DNA of 64,000 nt from Kosakonia oryzae (GTDB lineage: Bacteria; Pseudomonadota; Gammaproteobacteria; Enterobacterales; Enterobacteriaceae): assembly GCF_001658025.2 (NCBI RefSeq), contig NZ_CP014007.2, positions 4,216,001 through 4,280,000 on the forward strand. The letters run 5' to 3'. The notes beneath the pieces were generated by a model, which was given only the letters and a program-made list of their open reading frames with translations, did not search any database and was not told where the DNA came from. This document shows, piece by piece, positions 18,049-26,725 of the stretch. A program made the position numbers and the translations under genes. Every line of letters starts with the position of its first letter. Within the stretch, counting starts at the first letter, position 1.

Positions 18049-19278
18049 ATGCAGAACCCAATCCCCCCTTCGCAAAGACGCGCCCTGTGGGCGCTGAGCC
18101 TGGCCTATTTTGTTCAGGCGACAGGCGCACTGTCGGTTGCCGGCAGCCTGGCCGCAGTCTCCCATGAATGGGGATTAAGTGACGGGCAAAGCGCCCGCCT
18201 GCTCTCCATTTTTGGTTTAACCTTCGCGCTGGCCGCTCCGCTGGCGCAGATCTTTTTCGGTCACCTGATGCGTAAATATCAGGTACTGGCCGGGATGCTG
18301 GTGTTTGGCCTCGGCGCGCTTCTCTTTGCGATGGCAGCAGATTACCCGATGCTCATCGCTTCGCGCATTGTGATGGGGCTTGGCGCTTCGCTGATTGGCC
18401 CGGTACTGGTGGCGCTCGGCGCGGAGTTAGTGGCGCAGCACGATCGCGGCACTGCTATCGCCATGATATTGCTTGGCGTCTCGATGGCGAGCATGGTGGG
18501 GATCCCGCTGGCCGCCTGGATTGCAACGACATGGGGTGCGCGTGAACTGTTTGCGCTGGTCGCCTTGTTCAGCCTGCTTACGGCACTGGCGGTGTGGTTA
18601 AGCGTGCCAAACATCGTTAAAGGCGCGGATATCCGCTTTCGCCAGTTGGTCGCTGTGCTGGCGGAGGGGAAATCGTTGGCGGCGTTCCTGGTGGTATTTT
18701 TTATCACCTCCGGCGTCTACGACATGTACGCGTTTATCTCTCCGCTGATTCGCGATAACTGGCACGGTACAGCCACCAGCGTTTCTGTTGCCTTAGCGGT
18801 GATTGGCGTCGCCGGGATTTTTGGCAACCTGTTTGTTGGTCGCGCAGCGCGTCGCTACAGCGCCGAGCGTTTACTGGTGGTGGGCATCACGCTGCTAATT
18901 GTGGATATGCTGGCGATAATGATCCTGCCCGCAAACCTAATGCTGCTTTATCTGCTGCTGGTACTGTGGGCTTTCTCTACAGATCTGCTGTGGCCGTCCC
19001 AGCAGCGGCGAGTGGTGGAAATCGCCACGGCCGAAACGCGCGGGATTTCGCTGGCGTTAACCAGCGCCTTTATGTTCTGCGGTATCGGTTTTGGCTCGGC
19101 CGTCGCGTCGTGGATCTATCCGCTGTGGGGTTTTTATGGTGTGATGCTCAGCGCTGTTCTGTTCTTATTGCTGGCGTTAATCAGCCTGCTGATTTCGGAG
19201 CGATTACGCGTTCGCTGCCTGACGCTCCAGCCCGCAGCCTGCGATATTAGGGAGTCGCGATGCACAAAATTGGCTTAA
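18049..19278 (+). CDS. MFS transporter, DHA1-type
   Basis: The 409-residue protein has about 12 membrane spans and resembles drug/sugar-efflux MFS proteins of the AraJ/YdhP group. A weak loop motif after the second span (GHLMRKYQ) matches the family pattern. I chose the ATG at 18049 because TGGAG lies seven bases before it; an upstream in-frame start at 18010 lies only 3 bp after the SDR stop. Its last 19 bp overlap the start of the next regulator gene, so translation is coupled. The exported substrate is unknown. Confidence 0.83.
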   Translation: MQNPIPPSQRRALWALSLAYFVQATGALSVAGSLAAVSHEWGLSDGQSARLLSIFGLTFALAAPLAQIFFGHLMRKYQVLAGMLVFGLGALLFAMAADYPMLIASRIVMGLGASLIGPVLVALGAELVAQHDRGTAIAMILLGVSMASMVGIPLAAWIATTWGARELFALVALFSLLTALAVWLSVPNIVKGADIRFRQLVAVLAEGKSLAAFLVVFFITSGVYDMYAFISPLIRDNWHGTATSVSVALAVIGVAGIFGNLFVGRAARRYSAERLLVVGITLLIVDMLAIMILPANLMLLYLLLVLWAFSTDLLWPSQQRRVVEIATAETRGISLALTSAFMFCGIGFGSAVASWIYPLWGFYGVMLSAVLFLLLALISLLISERLRVRCLTLQPAACDIRESRCTKLA

Positions 19279-20195
19279 TCATTGCCGACCATTTCCAGAT
19301 GCTGGCGATCTCCACGCTGACCGTGTTTGAGTTTGCCAACATGGCCACCGGCAAAGACTTTTACCAGCCGGTGGTCTACTCCGAATTTGGCGGTACGGTG
19401 CGCTCATCGTCGGGCATTGGCGTGGATTCACTGCCGCTTTCGGATGACACCCAGGTGGATAGCTGGCTGGTGGCAGGCGTACTGACACCGGTTGAAGAAC
19501 CGGCATCGGCTGGCATCGTCCATTTTCTGCAAACCACCGCGCTCCAGGCACGCCGCATTGCCGGAGTCTGCACCGGTGCCTTTGTGCTGGCGCAGGCCGG
19601 ATTACTGGATAAAAAACGCGCGACCACGCACTGGGCGCACGCCCGCAGTTTGTTGCAGTTGCATCCCGACATTCAGCTTGAAGATGATCGCATTTTTATC
19701 ATTGATGACCGCATCTGGACCTCCGCAGGCATGACCGCCGGGCTGGATATGGCGCTCGGCATGGTGGAAAAAGATCTGGGTGCGGAGATCGCCCGCGCGG
19801 TGGCGCACAATCTGGTGATGAACCAGCGGCGATCCGGCGGGCAAACGCAGCATTCGGAGATGCTGGCGCTGGCACCGCGCTCCGATCGTCTGCAAAGCGC
19901 GCTCGAATACGCCCGCAGCAATCTGAGCAAAGCGCTGACAGTGGAACTGCTGGCCGATGCCGTCCATCTGAGCGCCCGTCAGCTTAGTCGCCTGTTTCGC
20001 CAGGAGACAGGGAAATCACCAGCGAAGGCGATTGAGGGATTACGTCTGGAAGCTGCGCGGCTGATGATTGAGCAAAGCCGTTTGTCGCTGGACGCCATCG
20101 CCCGCGAATCGGGTTTTCGCGATCGCCGCCATATGCGGGAAGTCTTTATTCGCGGCTATGGCATTCCGCCGCAGTCGTTGCGTACCGGGCGCTGA
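19260..20195 (+). CDS. GlxA-family AraC-type regulator
   Basis: The 311-residue protein has the same architecture as the regulator at 15321: a DJ-1/PfpI-like domain (GVCTGAFVLAQAGLLD) followed by an AraC helix-turn-helix domain (HLSARQLSRLFRQE). Its start lies inside the end of the MFS gene, so it is the last gene of the SDR-SDR-MFS operon. It probably controls that operon. The sequence differs enough from the 15321 protein that a very recent duplication is unlikely. Confidence 0.87.
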   Translation: MHKIGLIIADHFQMLAISTLTVFEFANMATGKDFYQPVVYSEFGGTVRSSSGIGVDSLPLSDDTQVDSWLVAGVLTPVEEPASAGIVHFLQTTALQARRIAGVCTGAFVLAQAGLLDKKRATTHWAHARSLLQLHPDIQLEDDRIFIIDDRIWTSAGMTAGLDMALGMVEKDLGAEIARAVAHNLVMNQRRSGGQTQHSEMLALAPRSDRLQSALEYARSNLSKALTVELLADAVHLSARQLSRLFRQETGKSPAKAIEGLRLEAARLMIEQSRLSLDAIARESGFRDRRHMREVFIRGYGIPPQSLRTGR

Positions 20196-20304
20196 GCCCG
20201 ATTTTCTCTTTGTGGGTGAAAGTGCTGTCGCCCGAAAGGGGATTATTTGTTCGCACAGGCGGCGTAGACTGAACGCAGTGTTATACGCTTAAAGGAGCAG
20301 AAAA

Positions 20305-20595
20305 ATGCAGGAAAAAATCACCATTGTCGCCACCATTACCGCCCATGCAGGCGCGCGCGACAAAGTAGCCCAGGCGCTGAAAACCGTGGAACGGGACGTT
20401 CAGGGCGAGCCGGGATGTGAGCAGTACCAGTTACATGTCAACAGCAAAAACGATCATCAGTTCGTGATGATTGAGCGCTGGCAATCGGCGCAAATGCTGG
20501 CGCAGCATGAACAGGCCGCGCCGTTCAAAGCACTGGTTAGCGCCATTGACGGCTTAGCCGATTTGCAGGTCACAACGCTGACCGCCGTCGCCTGA
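20305..20595 (+). CDS. Antibiotic biosynthesis monooxygenase (ABM) domain protein
   Basis: This 96-residue protein has the ABM ferredoxin-like fold pattern: ITIVATITAHAGARDKVAQAL, GCEQYQLHVN, and a FVMIERWQS strand before the final helix. Such proteins (YgiN/YdhR-like) are small dimers, some acting as quinol monooxygenases. Function here is unknown. A clear AAAGGAG precedes the start. It stands 110 bp behind the GlxA-like gene and ends at a bidirectional terminator. Confidence 0.83.
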   Translation: MQEKITIVATITAHAGARDKVAQALKTVERDVQGEPGCEQYQLHVNSKNDHQFVMIERWQSAQMLAQHEQAAPFKALVSAIDGLADLQVTTLTAVA

Positions 20596-20600
20596 CGACC

Positions 20601-20630
20601 AAACCCAGGCATTCTGGCCTGGGTTTCTTG
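20601..20630. terminator. Bidirectional intrinsic terminator
   Basis: AAACCCAGGC and GCCTGGGTTT form a 10-bp perfect stem around ATTCTG, with T-rich sequence on both strands. It separates the convergent ABM and TetR genes. Confidence 0.85.
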
Positions 20631-20633
20631 TCT

Positions 20634-21269
20634 TCACGCTTTCACCAGCTCCGGCCATAAGCGCAGTGTGGTGTCGATAATCTCCATCAGCTTTTCCCGC
20701 GTCGCGCCTTCCCGCGCGCTGACCGCCATCCCCTGCACAATACACATTAAGAAATGCGCAATAACCGGCAGATCGCTGTGTGGCGGGATCTCACCGCGCA
20801 ACTGACGCTGCTGCAAAAATGTCAGCAGGGTCTGTTCCTGCGAGGCATGCTTTTCCCGGATCGTCTCGACGATAGGCGCAGCCGACGATGACACCGTGGC
20901 AGAGGTGTTGATCAAAAAGCAGCCCGCTGGCGTGTCGCTTTGGGTAAAACAGCCGACGACGGCGGTGAAATAATCCCGCAACGCCTGGGTTACGCTCTTC
21001 TCGTCACAAAACAGCGTCGCCTGGTGTTTCGCAATAAAGCGCGCCATATAGCGGTCGAGAACCGCCATGAATAACCCTTCCTTATTGGTGAACTCCGCAT
21101 ACAGCGTTGGCGCTTTCGCGCCGGTGGCTTCCGCCAGCTCGGCCAGCGATGTGGCTTCATAGCCGTGCTGCCAGAACAGCATCATCGCTTTGTCCATCAT
21201 CTCCGCTCTGTCGAAGACTTTCGGTCGTCCACGACTTTTTTTCGTCCCGCATGTGACATCGGTTGTCAT
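20634..21269 (-). CDS. TetR-family transcriptional regulator
   Basis: The 211-residue protein has a TetR N-terminal helix-turn-helix (AMMLFWQHGYEATSLAELAEATGAKAPTLYAEF) and a helical ligand domain. The GRPKVFD opening and the FINT segment resemble TetR repressors of reactive-electrophile or quinone responses (NemR/AcuR-like), but this is only similarity. The ATG at 21269 has GGGAGGA before it and is preferred to one at 21287. Its target is not obvious; the convergent ABM gene is one candidate. Confidence 0.85.
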   Translation of the reverse strand: MTTDVTCGTKKSRGRPKVFDRAEMMDKAMMLFWQHGYEATSLAELAEATGAKAPTLYAEFTNKEGLFMAVLDRYMARFIAKHQATLFCDEKSVTQALRDYFTAVVGCFTQSDTPAGCFLINTSATVSSSAAPIVETIREKHASQEQTLLTFLQQRQLRGEIPPHSDLPVIAHFLMCIVQGMAVSAREGATREKLMEIIDTTLRLWPELVKA

Positions 21270-21429
21270 GATTCCTCCCTTGTCCACATGGATTTAATTA
21301 CTAATCATTATAAAAACATTGCAAGGGTGATGACCAGCGAAGATTTTTTAAAAAATTTCACCGCATAATAAATTGAATAATAAAGAATTTATATTTATTT
21401 TAATGATCACTATAAAAATAGTATTGACG

Positions 21430-21445
21430 AGTGATGCAGATCACA
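21430..21445. promoter_or_regulatory. CRP-like site upstream of the DUF1471 genes
   Basis: AGTGATGCAGATCACA matches TGTGA-N6-TCACA at nine of ten conserved positions. It lies about 75 bp before the first DUF1471 gene, a plausible activating position. Confidence 0.6.
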
Positions 21446-21519
21446 CTTATGATTTACCTATCGATCGTTAAGTTAATACTTACGACGCCCAAACAAACCA
21501 TTTTAGAAAGGTAAATCAC

Positions 21520-21777
21520 ATGAAAAGCATTCAGTCCCTGATCGCCGTTGCAGTCCTCAGCTCCCTCTCTTTCGCCAGCATGGCTGCAGTAGAAGTTCAG
21601 TCTTCTCCGGCTGGCCAGCAAAAAGTGGGCGTGATTTCCGCCAATGCCGGTACCAACCTCTCTTCGCTGGAAAGTGAACTGGCGCAGAAAGCCGATGAAA
21701 TGGGCGCGAAATCGTTCCGTATCACCTCAGTGACCGGCCCGAACACCCTGCACGGCACCGCGGTTATTTACAAATAA
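21520..21777 (+). CDS. DUF1471 (YdgH/BhsA/McbA-like) periplasmic protein
   Basis: This 85-residue protein has a signal peptide ending at SFASMA and a DUF1471 fold with VGVISANAGTNLSSLESELAQKADEMGAKSFRITSV. The family comprises small secreted enterobacterial proteins induced by stress, with roles in biofilm formation or envelope permeability. A related gene follows after 88 bp, and a CRP-like site lies upstream. The exact orthologue cannot be named. Confidence 0.85.
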   Translation: MKSIQSLIAVAVLSSLSFASMAAVEVQSSPAGQQKVGVISANAGTNLSSLESELAQKADEMGAKSFRITSVTGPNTLHGTAVIYK

Positions 21778-21865
21778 GGCGTTGGCTTGTCACCAGCCAC
21801 AACAGAAGATTTTTAGATTCGGGCAATAACGCCCAACACGAATGAGAAATTTAAGGAATAACACC

Positions 21866-22075
21866 ATGAAAACTTTCAATACTATCGCTATCGCTGCTGC
21901 ACTTTCTGCTCTCTCTTTTGGCGCTTTTGCACAGACCATTACAGCAACCGGCAGCACGCTGGATGATGCAGAATCTGTGATTGCCGCCCAGGCGCAGAAA
22001 GAAGGTGCGTCTTACAAAATTATTGAAGCCAATACCAATAACAACGTACACATGACAGCCGAACTGACTAAATAA
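21866..22075 (+). CDS. DUF1471 small periplasmic protein
   Basis: The 69-residue protein has a signal peptide (MKTFNTIAIAAALSALSFGA, cut near AFA/Q) and a short DUF1471 domain (STLDDAESVIAAQAQKEGASYKIIEA). The ATG at 21866 has AAGGA before it and is preferred to the in-frame ATG at 21842. It appears paralogous to the protein upstream. A strong terminator follows the stop, so the pair probably forms one transcript. Confidence 0.83.
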   Translation: MKTFNTIAIAAALSALSFGAFAQTITATGSTLDDAESVIAAQAQKEGASYKIIEANTNNNVHMTAELTK

Positions 22076-22100
22076 GTTTGTTGCGATGTACTGTGTGAGA

Positions 22101-22122
22101 GGCGCCTTCGGGCGCTTTTTTT
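22101..22122 (+). terminator. Intrinsic terminator after the DUF1471 pair
   Basis: GGCGCC and GGGCGC around a TTC loop are followed by seven T residues. It abuts the end of the convergent MarR-GNAT gene. Confidence 0.85.
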
Positions 22123-23092
22123 ATGCCCGCGAAGGCGAACCCGCATGGCTGTAACGGGTGAATTGTTGCTCAAGCATCGGGCGTCCCCACTGATCGCCCT
22201 GCCACTCTTTGCTGAGTGTAAAGCCACAGGATTCATACAGACGGCGGGCCGCATGCAATCCGCTGAATGTCCAGAGCTGTACCGCGCCGAACTGTTGCTC
22301 GTCGCAAAATGCTATCGCGCGAGCCAGTAGTTCTCGCCCGACGCCGCTGCCCCGGCACTCCTCATCAAGAATAAACCAGCGCAGATGTGCCTCATTATTT
22401 CCCAGATCGTCCCCGTCAATAGCCACCGATCCCACAATGCGCCCGTGGCGAACGGCGAGCCAGATGCCGTTACGCGGATTGTCCAGCCGCCCGGCAAACT
22501 CCGCCAGCCCGGCCGCGACTTTTGCTTCAAAAAAATAACCAAAATCATAGTGCTGCGAATAATAGCTGGCATGCATTTCGCTGATCCGGCCAATCATCCC
22601 CGGCAGATAACCGCTGACAATTTCCGGCCTTGCACCGCCCAGTTGCGCTGCCCCGTTGCGGCAACTTTCCAGCGCAAAGGCGTAAGCGGATAAGCCACGG
22701 GCAACCGCTTCACGTTGCGCCTCGCTCAGATGCTCCATCGCCTCACGCACGCGCATCGCACCATAGCGGTTAATACGGGCAACGCTCTCTTTCCCTTTTG
22801 CAGTCAATTGCAGTGACTTAAAGCGTGCATCGTCAGTGGACTGCACTTCCTGTAACTCTCCCGCTTTAATCAGCCTCGCCAGCATGCGGCTGACGCTGGA
22901 TTTTTCCAGCCCCAAAATGTTGACCAGTTGCGCGGCGGTGATGGCGCCGTGATGTTCAACTTCCAGCAAGGTATGCACGGCGGAGGGCGAGTAATCCGTG
23001 GCGGCAAGCGTCGTATTCATAAAGCCGAGTTCACGAACCATCAGCCGGGAGGCGACACGAATGTCATTAATCAGGTTGGGCGCTGTCATCAT
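22121..23092 (-). CDS. MarR-family regulator fused to GNAT acetyltransferase
   Basis: The 323-residue protein has an N-terminal MarR winged helix (about residues 1-145, with ITAAQLVNILGLEKSSVSRMLARLIKAG) and a C-terminal GNAT domain (LRWFILDEECRGSGVGRELLARAI contains the acetyl-CoA-binding RGSGVG turn). Such fusions are known bifunctional proteins, but what they acetylate is usually unknown. I chose the start at 23092, after CGGAAA. A perfect inverted repeat at 23115-23129 lies just upstream and is a likely autoregulatory operator. Confidence 0.87.
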   Translation of the reverse strand: MMTAPNLINDIRVASRLMVRELGFMNTTLAATDYSPSAVHTLLEVEHHGAITAAQLVNILGLEKSSVSRMLARLIKAGELQEVQSTDDARFKSLQLTAKGKESVARINRYGAMRVREAMEHLSEAQREAVARGLSAYAFALESCRNGAAQLGGARPEIVSGYLPGMIGRISEMHASYYSQHYDFGYFFEAKVAAGLAEFAGRLDNPRNGIWLAVRHGRIVGSVAIDGDDLGNNEAHLRWFILDEECRGSGVGRELLARAIAFCDEQQFGAVQLWTFSGLHAARRLYESCGFTLSKEWQGDQWGRPMLEQQFTRYSHAGSPSRA

Positions 23093-23114
23093 GTTTCCGC
23101 GTGCAGGATAATTA

Positions 23115-23129
23115 GTTGTACTATACAAC
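23115..23129. promoter_or_regulatory. Palindromic candidate operator of the MarR-GNAT gene
   Basis: GTTGTA and TACAAC are separated by CTA, a perfect 6-3-6 inverted repeat about 23 bp before the start codon. Size and position suit a MarR dimer acting on its own promoter. Confidence 0.6.
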
Positions 23130-23194
23130 CATCTACTGCACATCCTGTCAATGCAACCGACTGATGCTCACCGGAAAGCGCTGACGCCGCGCAT

Positions 23195-23220
23195 AAAAAA
23201 AGGCTGCCAGGCAGCCTTTA
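23195..23220. terminator. Intrinsic terminator after the carbonic anhydrase gene
   Basis: AAGGCTGCC and GGCAGCCTT are joined almost without a spacer, giving a compact hairpin. On the minus strand it is followed by seven T residues, so it ends the carbonic anhydrase transcript. Confidence 0.85.
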
Positions 23221-23261
23221 CGCATTAAACGGGGCTGATGTTTCAGCCACGCGATAAGGTT

Positions 23262-23897
23262 TTATTCAAAATACACCGTCGGATTTTCGGCCAACGAAAC
23301 GTATTTCTTGCTGTTTTTATCCAGCGTACGGATTTCGCCGCTTTCAATATCGTAAACCCACCCGTGCAAACGCAGCGCGTTGTCACGAAGCCCGACGGCC
23401 ACAGAAGGATGCGTTTTGATATTGTTCAGTTGCGCAATCACGTTCTCTTCGACCATCGCATTGACTTTGTCGGTCTCGTTTTCGAAAGTTCTCTTCTCAA
23501 CAACGGCTCTTGCGGCATCTGAATAGTGCAACCAGTGGGCCACCGCAGGCATCGGCTCCAGGCTTTGCGCGGTAGCGATCGCTTTCATCGCGCCGCAGTT
23601 GGAGTGACCACAAATCACAATATCCGTCACGCCCAGCGCCACAACCGCATATTCGATTGTCGCGGATACACCGCCCGGCTCCGGCCCGAACGACGGCACG
23701 ATATTACCGGCATTGCGGATAACGAAAAGCTGGCCCGGCTCCTGTTGCGTTACCAGTTCCGGCACCAGACGGCTGTCTGAGCAGGAAATAAACAGGGCTT
23801 TCGGGTTCTGGCTGGAGGCCAGGCTACGGAAAAGCTCTTTACGTTGTGGGAAAATTTCTTTCTGGAAGCTGAGGAAGCCTTCAATGATATGTTGCAT
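23262..23897 (-). CDS. Beta-class carbonic anhydrase
   Basis: The 211-residue protein shows the beta carbonic anhydrase zinc ligands: CSDSR (Cys and the Asp-Arg dyad) and GHSNCGAM (His and Cys). It interconverts CO2 and bicarbonate in the cytoplasm. The start [14 protein letters not shown] and the overall length match the CynT/YadF-like clade found in Pseudomonas and enterics. No cyanase gene is adjacent, so calling it cynT is not justified. Confidence 0.9.
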   Translation of the reverse strand: MQHIIEGFLSFQKEIFPQRKELFRSLASSQNPKALFISCSDSRLVPELVTQQEPGQLFVIRNAGNIVPSFGPEPGGVSATIEYAVVALGVTDIVICGHSNCGAMKAIATAQSLEPMPAVAHWLHYSDAARAVVEKRTFENETDKVNAMVEENVIAQLNNIKTHPSVAVGLRDNALRLHGWVYDIESGEIRTLDKNSKKYVSLAENPTVYFE

Positions 23898-24013
23898 AGC
23901 ACGTTCTCTTTTTTTCGGTATTCATTTCGGTTTGAGAAAAACCTCACGCCAAAAGTCCCGCATCTTGACGCAAATTGCAATAGTTCTCTGTCTGCATCTC
24001 TTTTTACGTCCCG

Positions 24014-24973
24014 TCAGTTCACGGCGAGCCGCAGGCCAAGATTGGCGGGATAAGGCGCGAAATAGCTCTGTGTTTGCAGGTAACTGTCTGGATATTCCGC
24101 CAGATAGTGTTGCAGCAATGTTAATGGCGCAAGCAGCGGCAATAACCCAAGCCGGTAGTTGGTGATCACCGACAACAGTTCGGCACGCTGCCGACTGGTG
24201 AGGTGCCGGGTAAAATAGCCCTGAATATGCATCAGCACGTTGGTGTGATTCTTGCGCGAAGCGACATGCTTAAGGATCGCCATAAACTGCTCGCGATAAG
24301 CGACAAAGAAAGCATCCAGATCCTTCCACTCGCCGAGCCGGGCAACAAAGGGGCCGATTTTGCGGTAACCCGCCTGGTGATGAGCCAGCAACTGAAGCTT
24401 GTAGCGGCTGTGAAACGCCAGCAGATTGCTGCGGGTTAACCCCTCTTCACGTAGCGCATTCAGCTCATGCAGCGCGAAAATCCGCGCGACAAAGTTTTCG
24501 CACAGCAGCGGATCGTGCAAGCGCCCGTCCTCTTCTACCGGCAGCCACGGGTATTTTTTCAGCAGCGCCGCGGTAAACAGCCCAATGCCCGCTTTACGCC
24601 CGCGATGACCCTGCTCGTCATACAGCCGTACGCGTTCCATTCCGCAACTGGGCGATTTAGCGCAGACAATAAAGCCGGATACATTACTGACGGAAGGCAG
24701 AAACCGTTCGGCGAAAGCCGCCATTTTGTCCGTCACATCTTCCTGCGGATCGTGGCTAAAACGCATGCGGGTGTCGCCATCGGTGGTCTGGATCAGGCGC
24801 AGCGCCGGGCGAGGAACCGGCAGACCAATGGCCATCTCCGGGCAGACAGGCTTAAACGTGACCCACTGCGCCAGTTCATCCATGACAAACCCCATGCGTT
24901 TATGTCCCCCGTCGAAACGCACTGCGGAGCCCGTCAGACATCCGCTAATCCCAATTGTGGGTTGATGGTTCAT
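24014..24973 (-). CDS. YbgA-type protein: DUF523 fused to DUF1722
   Basis: This 319-residue protein has an N-terminal DUF523 domain (ISGCLTGSAVRFDGGHKR and CAKSPSCGMERVRLY, with conserved cysteines that may bind metal) and a C-terminal DUF1722 domain (HSRYKLQLLAHHQAGYRKIG). The DUF1722 part corresponds to E. coli YbgA, which lies beside photolyase; here both domains are fused and no phrB gene is adjacent. Function is unknown. Confidence 0.85.
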   Translation of the reverse strand: MNHQPTIGISGCLTGSAVRFDGGHKRMGFVMDELAQWVTFKPVCPEMAIGLPVPRPALRLIQTTDGDTRMRFSHDPQEDVTDKMAAFAERFLPSVSNVSGFIVCAKSPSCGMERVRLYDEQGHRGRKAGIGLFTAALLKKYPWLPVEEDGRLHDPLLCENFVARIFALHELNALREEGLTRSNLLAFHSRYKLQLLAHHQAGYRKIGPFVARLGEWKDLDAFFVAYREQFMAILKHVASRKNHTNVLMHIQGYFTRHLTSRQRAELLSVITNYRLGLLPLLAPLTLLQHYLAEYPDSYLQTQSYFAPYPANLGLRLAVN

Positions 24974-25125
24974 AAATGCCCCCTGCGCTTAACGGGTATA
25001 GAAAGACCTACCTTAAAAGTTACACAACAGAGGATGTTTGTCTAAGTTTTAAAAATAAATTTTGTTAATGAATAAGTATTACAAATAGTTATGGTTCCGC
25101 AAAAATTAAGCTCACGGGAACGTTT

Positions 25126-25851
25126 TTAAAGGGTAATAACCTCGAGGGAGGCAACCTGCTGCCACTGCATAATCTGTTTTTTACGCGCGGCGGTCAGCTT
25201 TCCGCTGGTTACCAGCAGCCATTTGCGCTGTGGGAAGATCTCTGGCGCCAGCATTGCCGGAGGAGACGGAAGAATATCAATACGTTGTCCCTGCCCGGTG
25301 CGCAGTAACGCTTCAAGCCAGATTTCACAGGGATCGTTAAGATGCCAGCCGGTGAGCAGATAGTTTTCGCCGGGCGCTTTTTTATCCCCTTCCAGACAAA
25401 ACGCCGTATAGGAAATAATGATGCCATCGAGAATTTCCCGCAGGGTCATCATCGCCGCAACATTGGCCGACACCTGGCCGCGCAGCGGGCGCAACACTTC
25501 GCGCACCAGCTCACCCCTTGGATATTCACGGCCTGAATTATAAATGAGCTGACGCAGGGATTCGATTTTGCCCTCTTTCAGATGCTGGAGCATCGTCTGC
25601 TGAAGTGTCAGCCAGTTGTTCGCGTGACGGCTACCCGGACGCGCCAGCAGTGGCTTCACCTGGCTGACAGGCACCCCTTTTTTTACCCAGTCGAGTATTT
25701 TAAGCGCCTGCTGCACATCGTCATCATTGTACAACCTGTGCCCGCCTTCCGTGCGCAGCGGCTTGAGCAGACCATAACGGCGCTGCCATGCACGCAGCGT
25801 CGTGGCGGGGATCCCGCAAAGCCTGGCAAACTCGCCGATCGAGTAGGACAT
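25126..25851 (-). CDS. MerR-family regulator, MlrA/BluR-like
   Basis: The 241-residue protein opens MSYSIGEFARLCGIPATTLR followed by AWQRRYGLLKPLRTEGGHR, the classic MlrA/BluR (YcgE) DNA-binding region, and continues with a cobalamin-binding-like regulatory domain. In E. coli MlrA activates csgD for curli, and BluR represses the ycgZ-ymgA-ariR-ymgC genes in response to light through BluF. This is a third member or a divergent orthologue of these. Choosing the ATG at 25851 gives the normal family length (about 243); longer in-frame starts would add unrelated residues. Confidence 0.85.
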   Translation of the reverse strand: MSYSIGEFARLCGIPATTLRAWQRRYGLLKPLRTEGGHRLYNDDDVQQALKILDWVKKGVPVSQVKPLLARPGSRHANNWLTLQQTMLQHLKEGKIESLRQLIYNSGREYPRGELVREVLRPLRGQVSANVAAMMTLREILDGIIISYTAFCLEGDKKAPGENYLLTGWHLNDPCEIWLEALLRTGQGQRIDILPSPPAMLAPEIFPQRKWLLVTSGKLTAARKKQIMQWQQVASLEVITL

Positions 25852-25965
25852 GGGTTGCACCTGATGAAAGAGGATAACGTCTAATATATCACGGATATTT
25901 TCCTGTTGAATTAGGCACCTGCACATTAGCCGGAGCACCGTAATGACTTCCGGGTTGCTATCGGG

Positions 25966-26721
25966 CTAATCCAAAGGATAGCACTGCGTCCAGTTGTAGT
26001 TGATGCGGGCCAGTTTCAGACTGCCAGCGACGTCACCATAATCACGCCCTTGCCGGGCGAGGAAGAATTCCCGTAGCGTCTGCGGTAAGTATGTTGCGCC
26101 GTAACGTAACAGTGTGCTGTGCCAAAATAATGGCGGCAAAGATAACGCCGGGTGCCTGGCAAGCAATTCGTCCCGCCATGCTGAATGCAAAACCTGCTGG
26201 CAAAAAGCCTGGCGCATCGCCATCGCCTGTTCATCAGCGATCCCCGCAAGCAATAGCTGGCCGGGTAATGCCACCAGCCGTAATGCGTTTATCTTAATTG
26301 TCTGAGCGTGATAGTGCTTCCAACACATTGTTAAGTGCCGGATCTTTTCCGGCAACGGTTCCCCCGGTTCGTAGAGCGGTACTGTCAGGGGTAAAAAGGT
26401 GAAATGGAATCCTTCTGCGGGCAGGATATCCGCTAACGGATCGCGCCCGGCAAGTTGCTGTAAATCATCGAGCAACGCGCGAATCTGCGCAGGCATCTCA
26501 GGCTGGATCCCGGCGGCCAGCGCAAGCCTGCGCGGGTCGTAATACGCGCCGCGTGGCTCGCCAATATCCTGGGTTACTTGCCACTGCGCGAGCGTTTGTT
26601 GGTTTGTCGAAGAGTAGAGAGCTTCCAGTTCGCGGTTCATCATCTGGCATCCCGTCAGTATAAAAATAATGCCAGTACACAGGCATGCGTGGTGGTATCG
26701 CAACGCATGCCCGGACAGCAC
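25966..26721 (-). CDS. Putative 2H-phosphoesterase-like protein (possible lipoprotein)
   Basis: I do not recognise this protein by name. Two H-x-T motifs can be read, FHFTFLPL and FWHSTLLRY, roughly 100 residues apart; this is the signature of the 2H phosphoesterase (LigT/RNA-ligase-like) fold. The longest version (251 residues) begins with a hydrophobic segment and a lipobox-like LTGC. An alternative start at the ATG at 26643 (MMNRELEAL) would be cytoplasmic and lack the lipobox. The gene ends near the MerR gene and follows the RND operon by a few bases on the same strand, so it may be its last cistron. Confidence 0.5.
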   Translation of the reverse strand: MLSGHALRYHHACLCTGIIFILTGCQMMNRELEALYSSTNQQTLAQWQVTQDIGEPRGAYYDPRRLALAAGIQPEMPAQIRALLDDLQQLAGRDPLADILPAEGFHFTFLPLTVPLYEPGEPLPEKIRHLTMCWKHYHAQTIKINALRLVALPGQLLLAGIADEQAMAMRQAFCQQVLHSAWRDELLARHPALSLPPLFWHSTLLRYGATYLPQTLREFFLARQGRDYGDVAGSLKLARINYNWTQCYPLD

Positions 26722-26725
26722 AAGA

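Noticed and set aside
23262-23897. Naming the carbonic anhydrase cynT
   Set aside because: No cyanase or cyanate transporter gene is adjacent and length alone does not separate CynT from other beta carbonic anhydrases.
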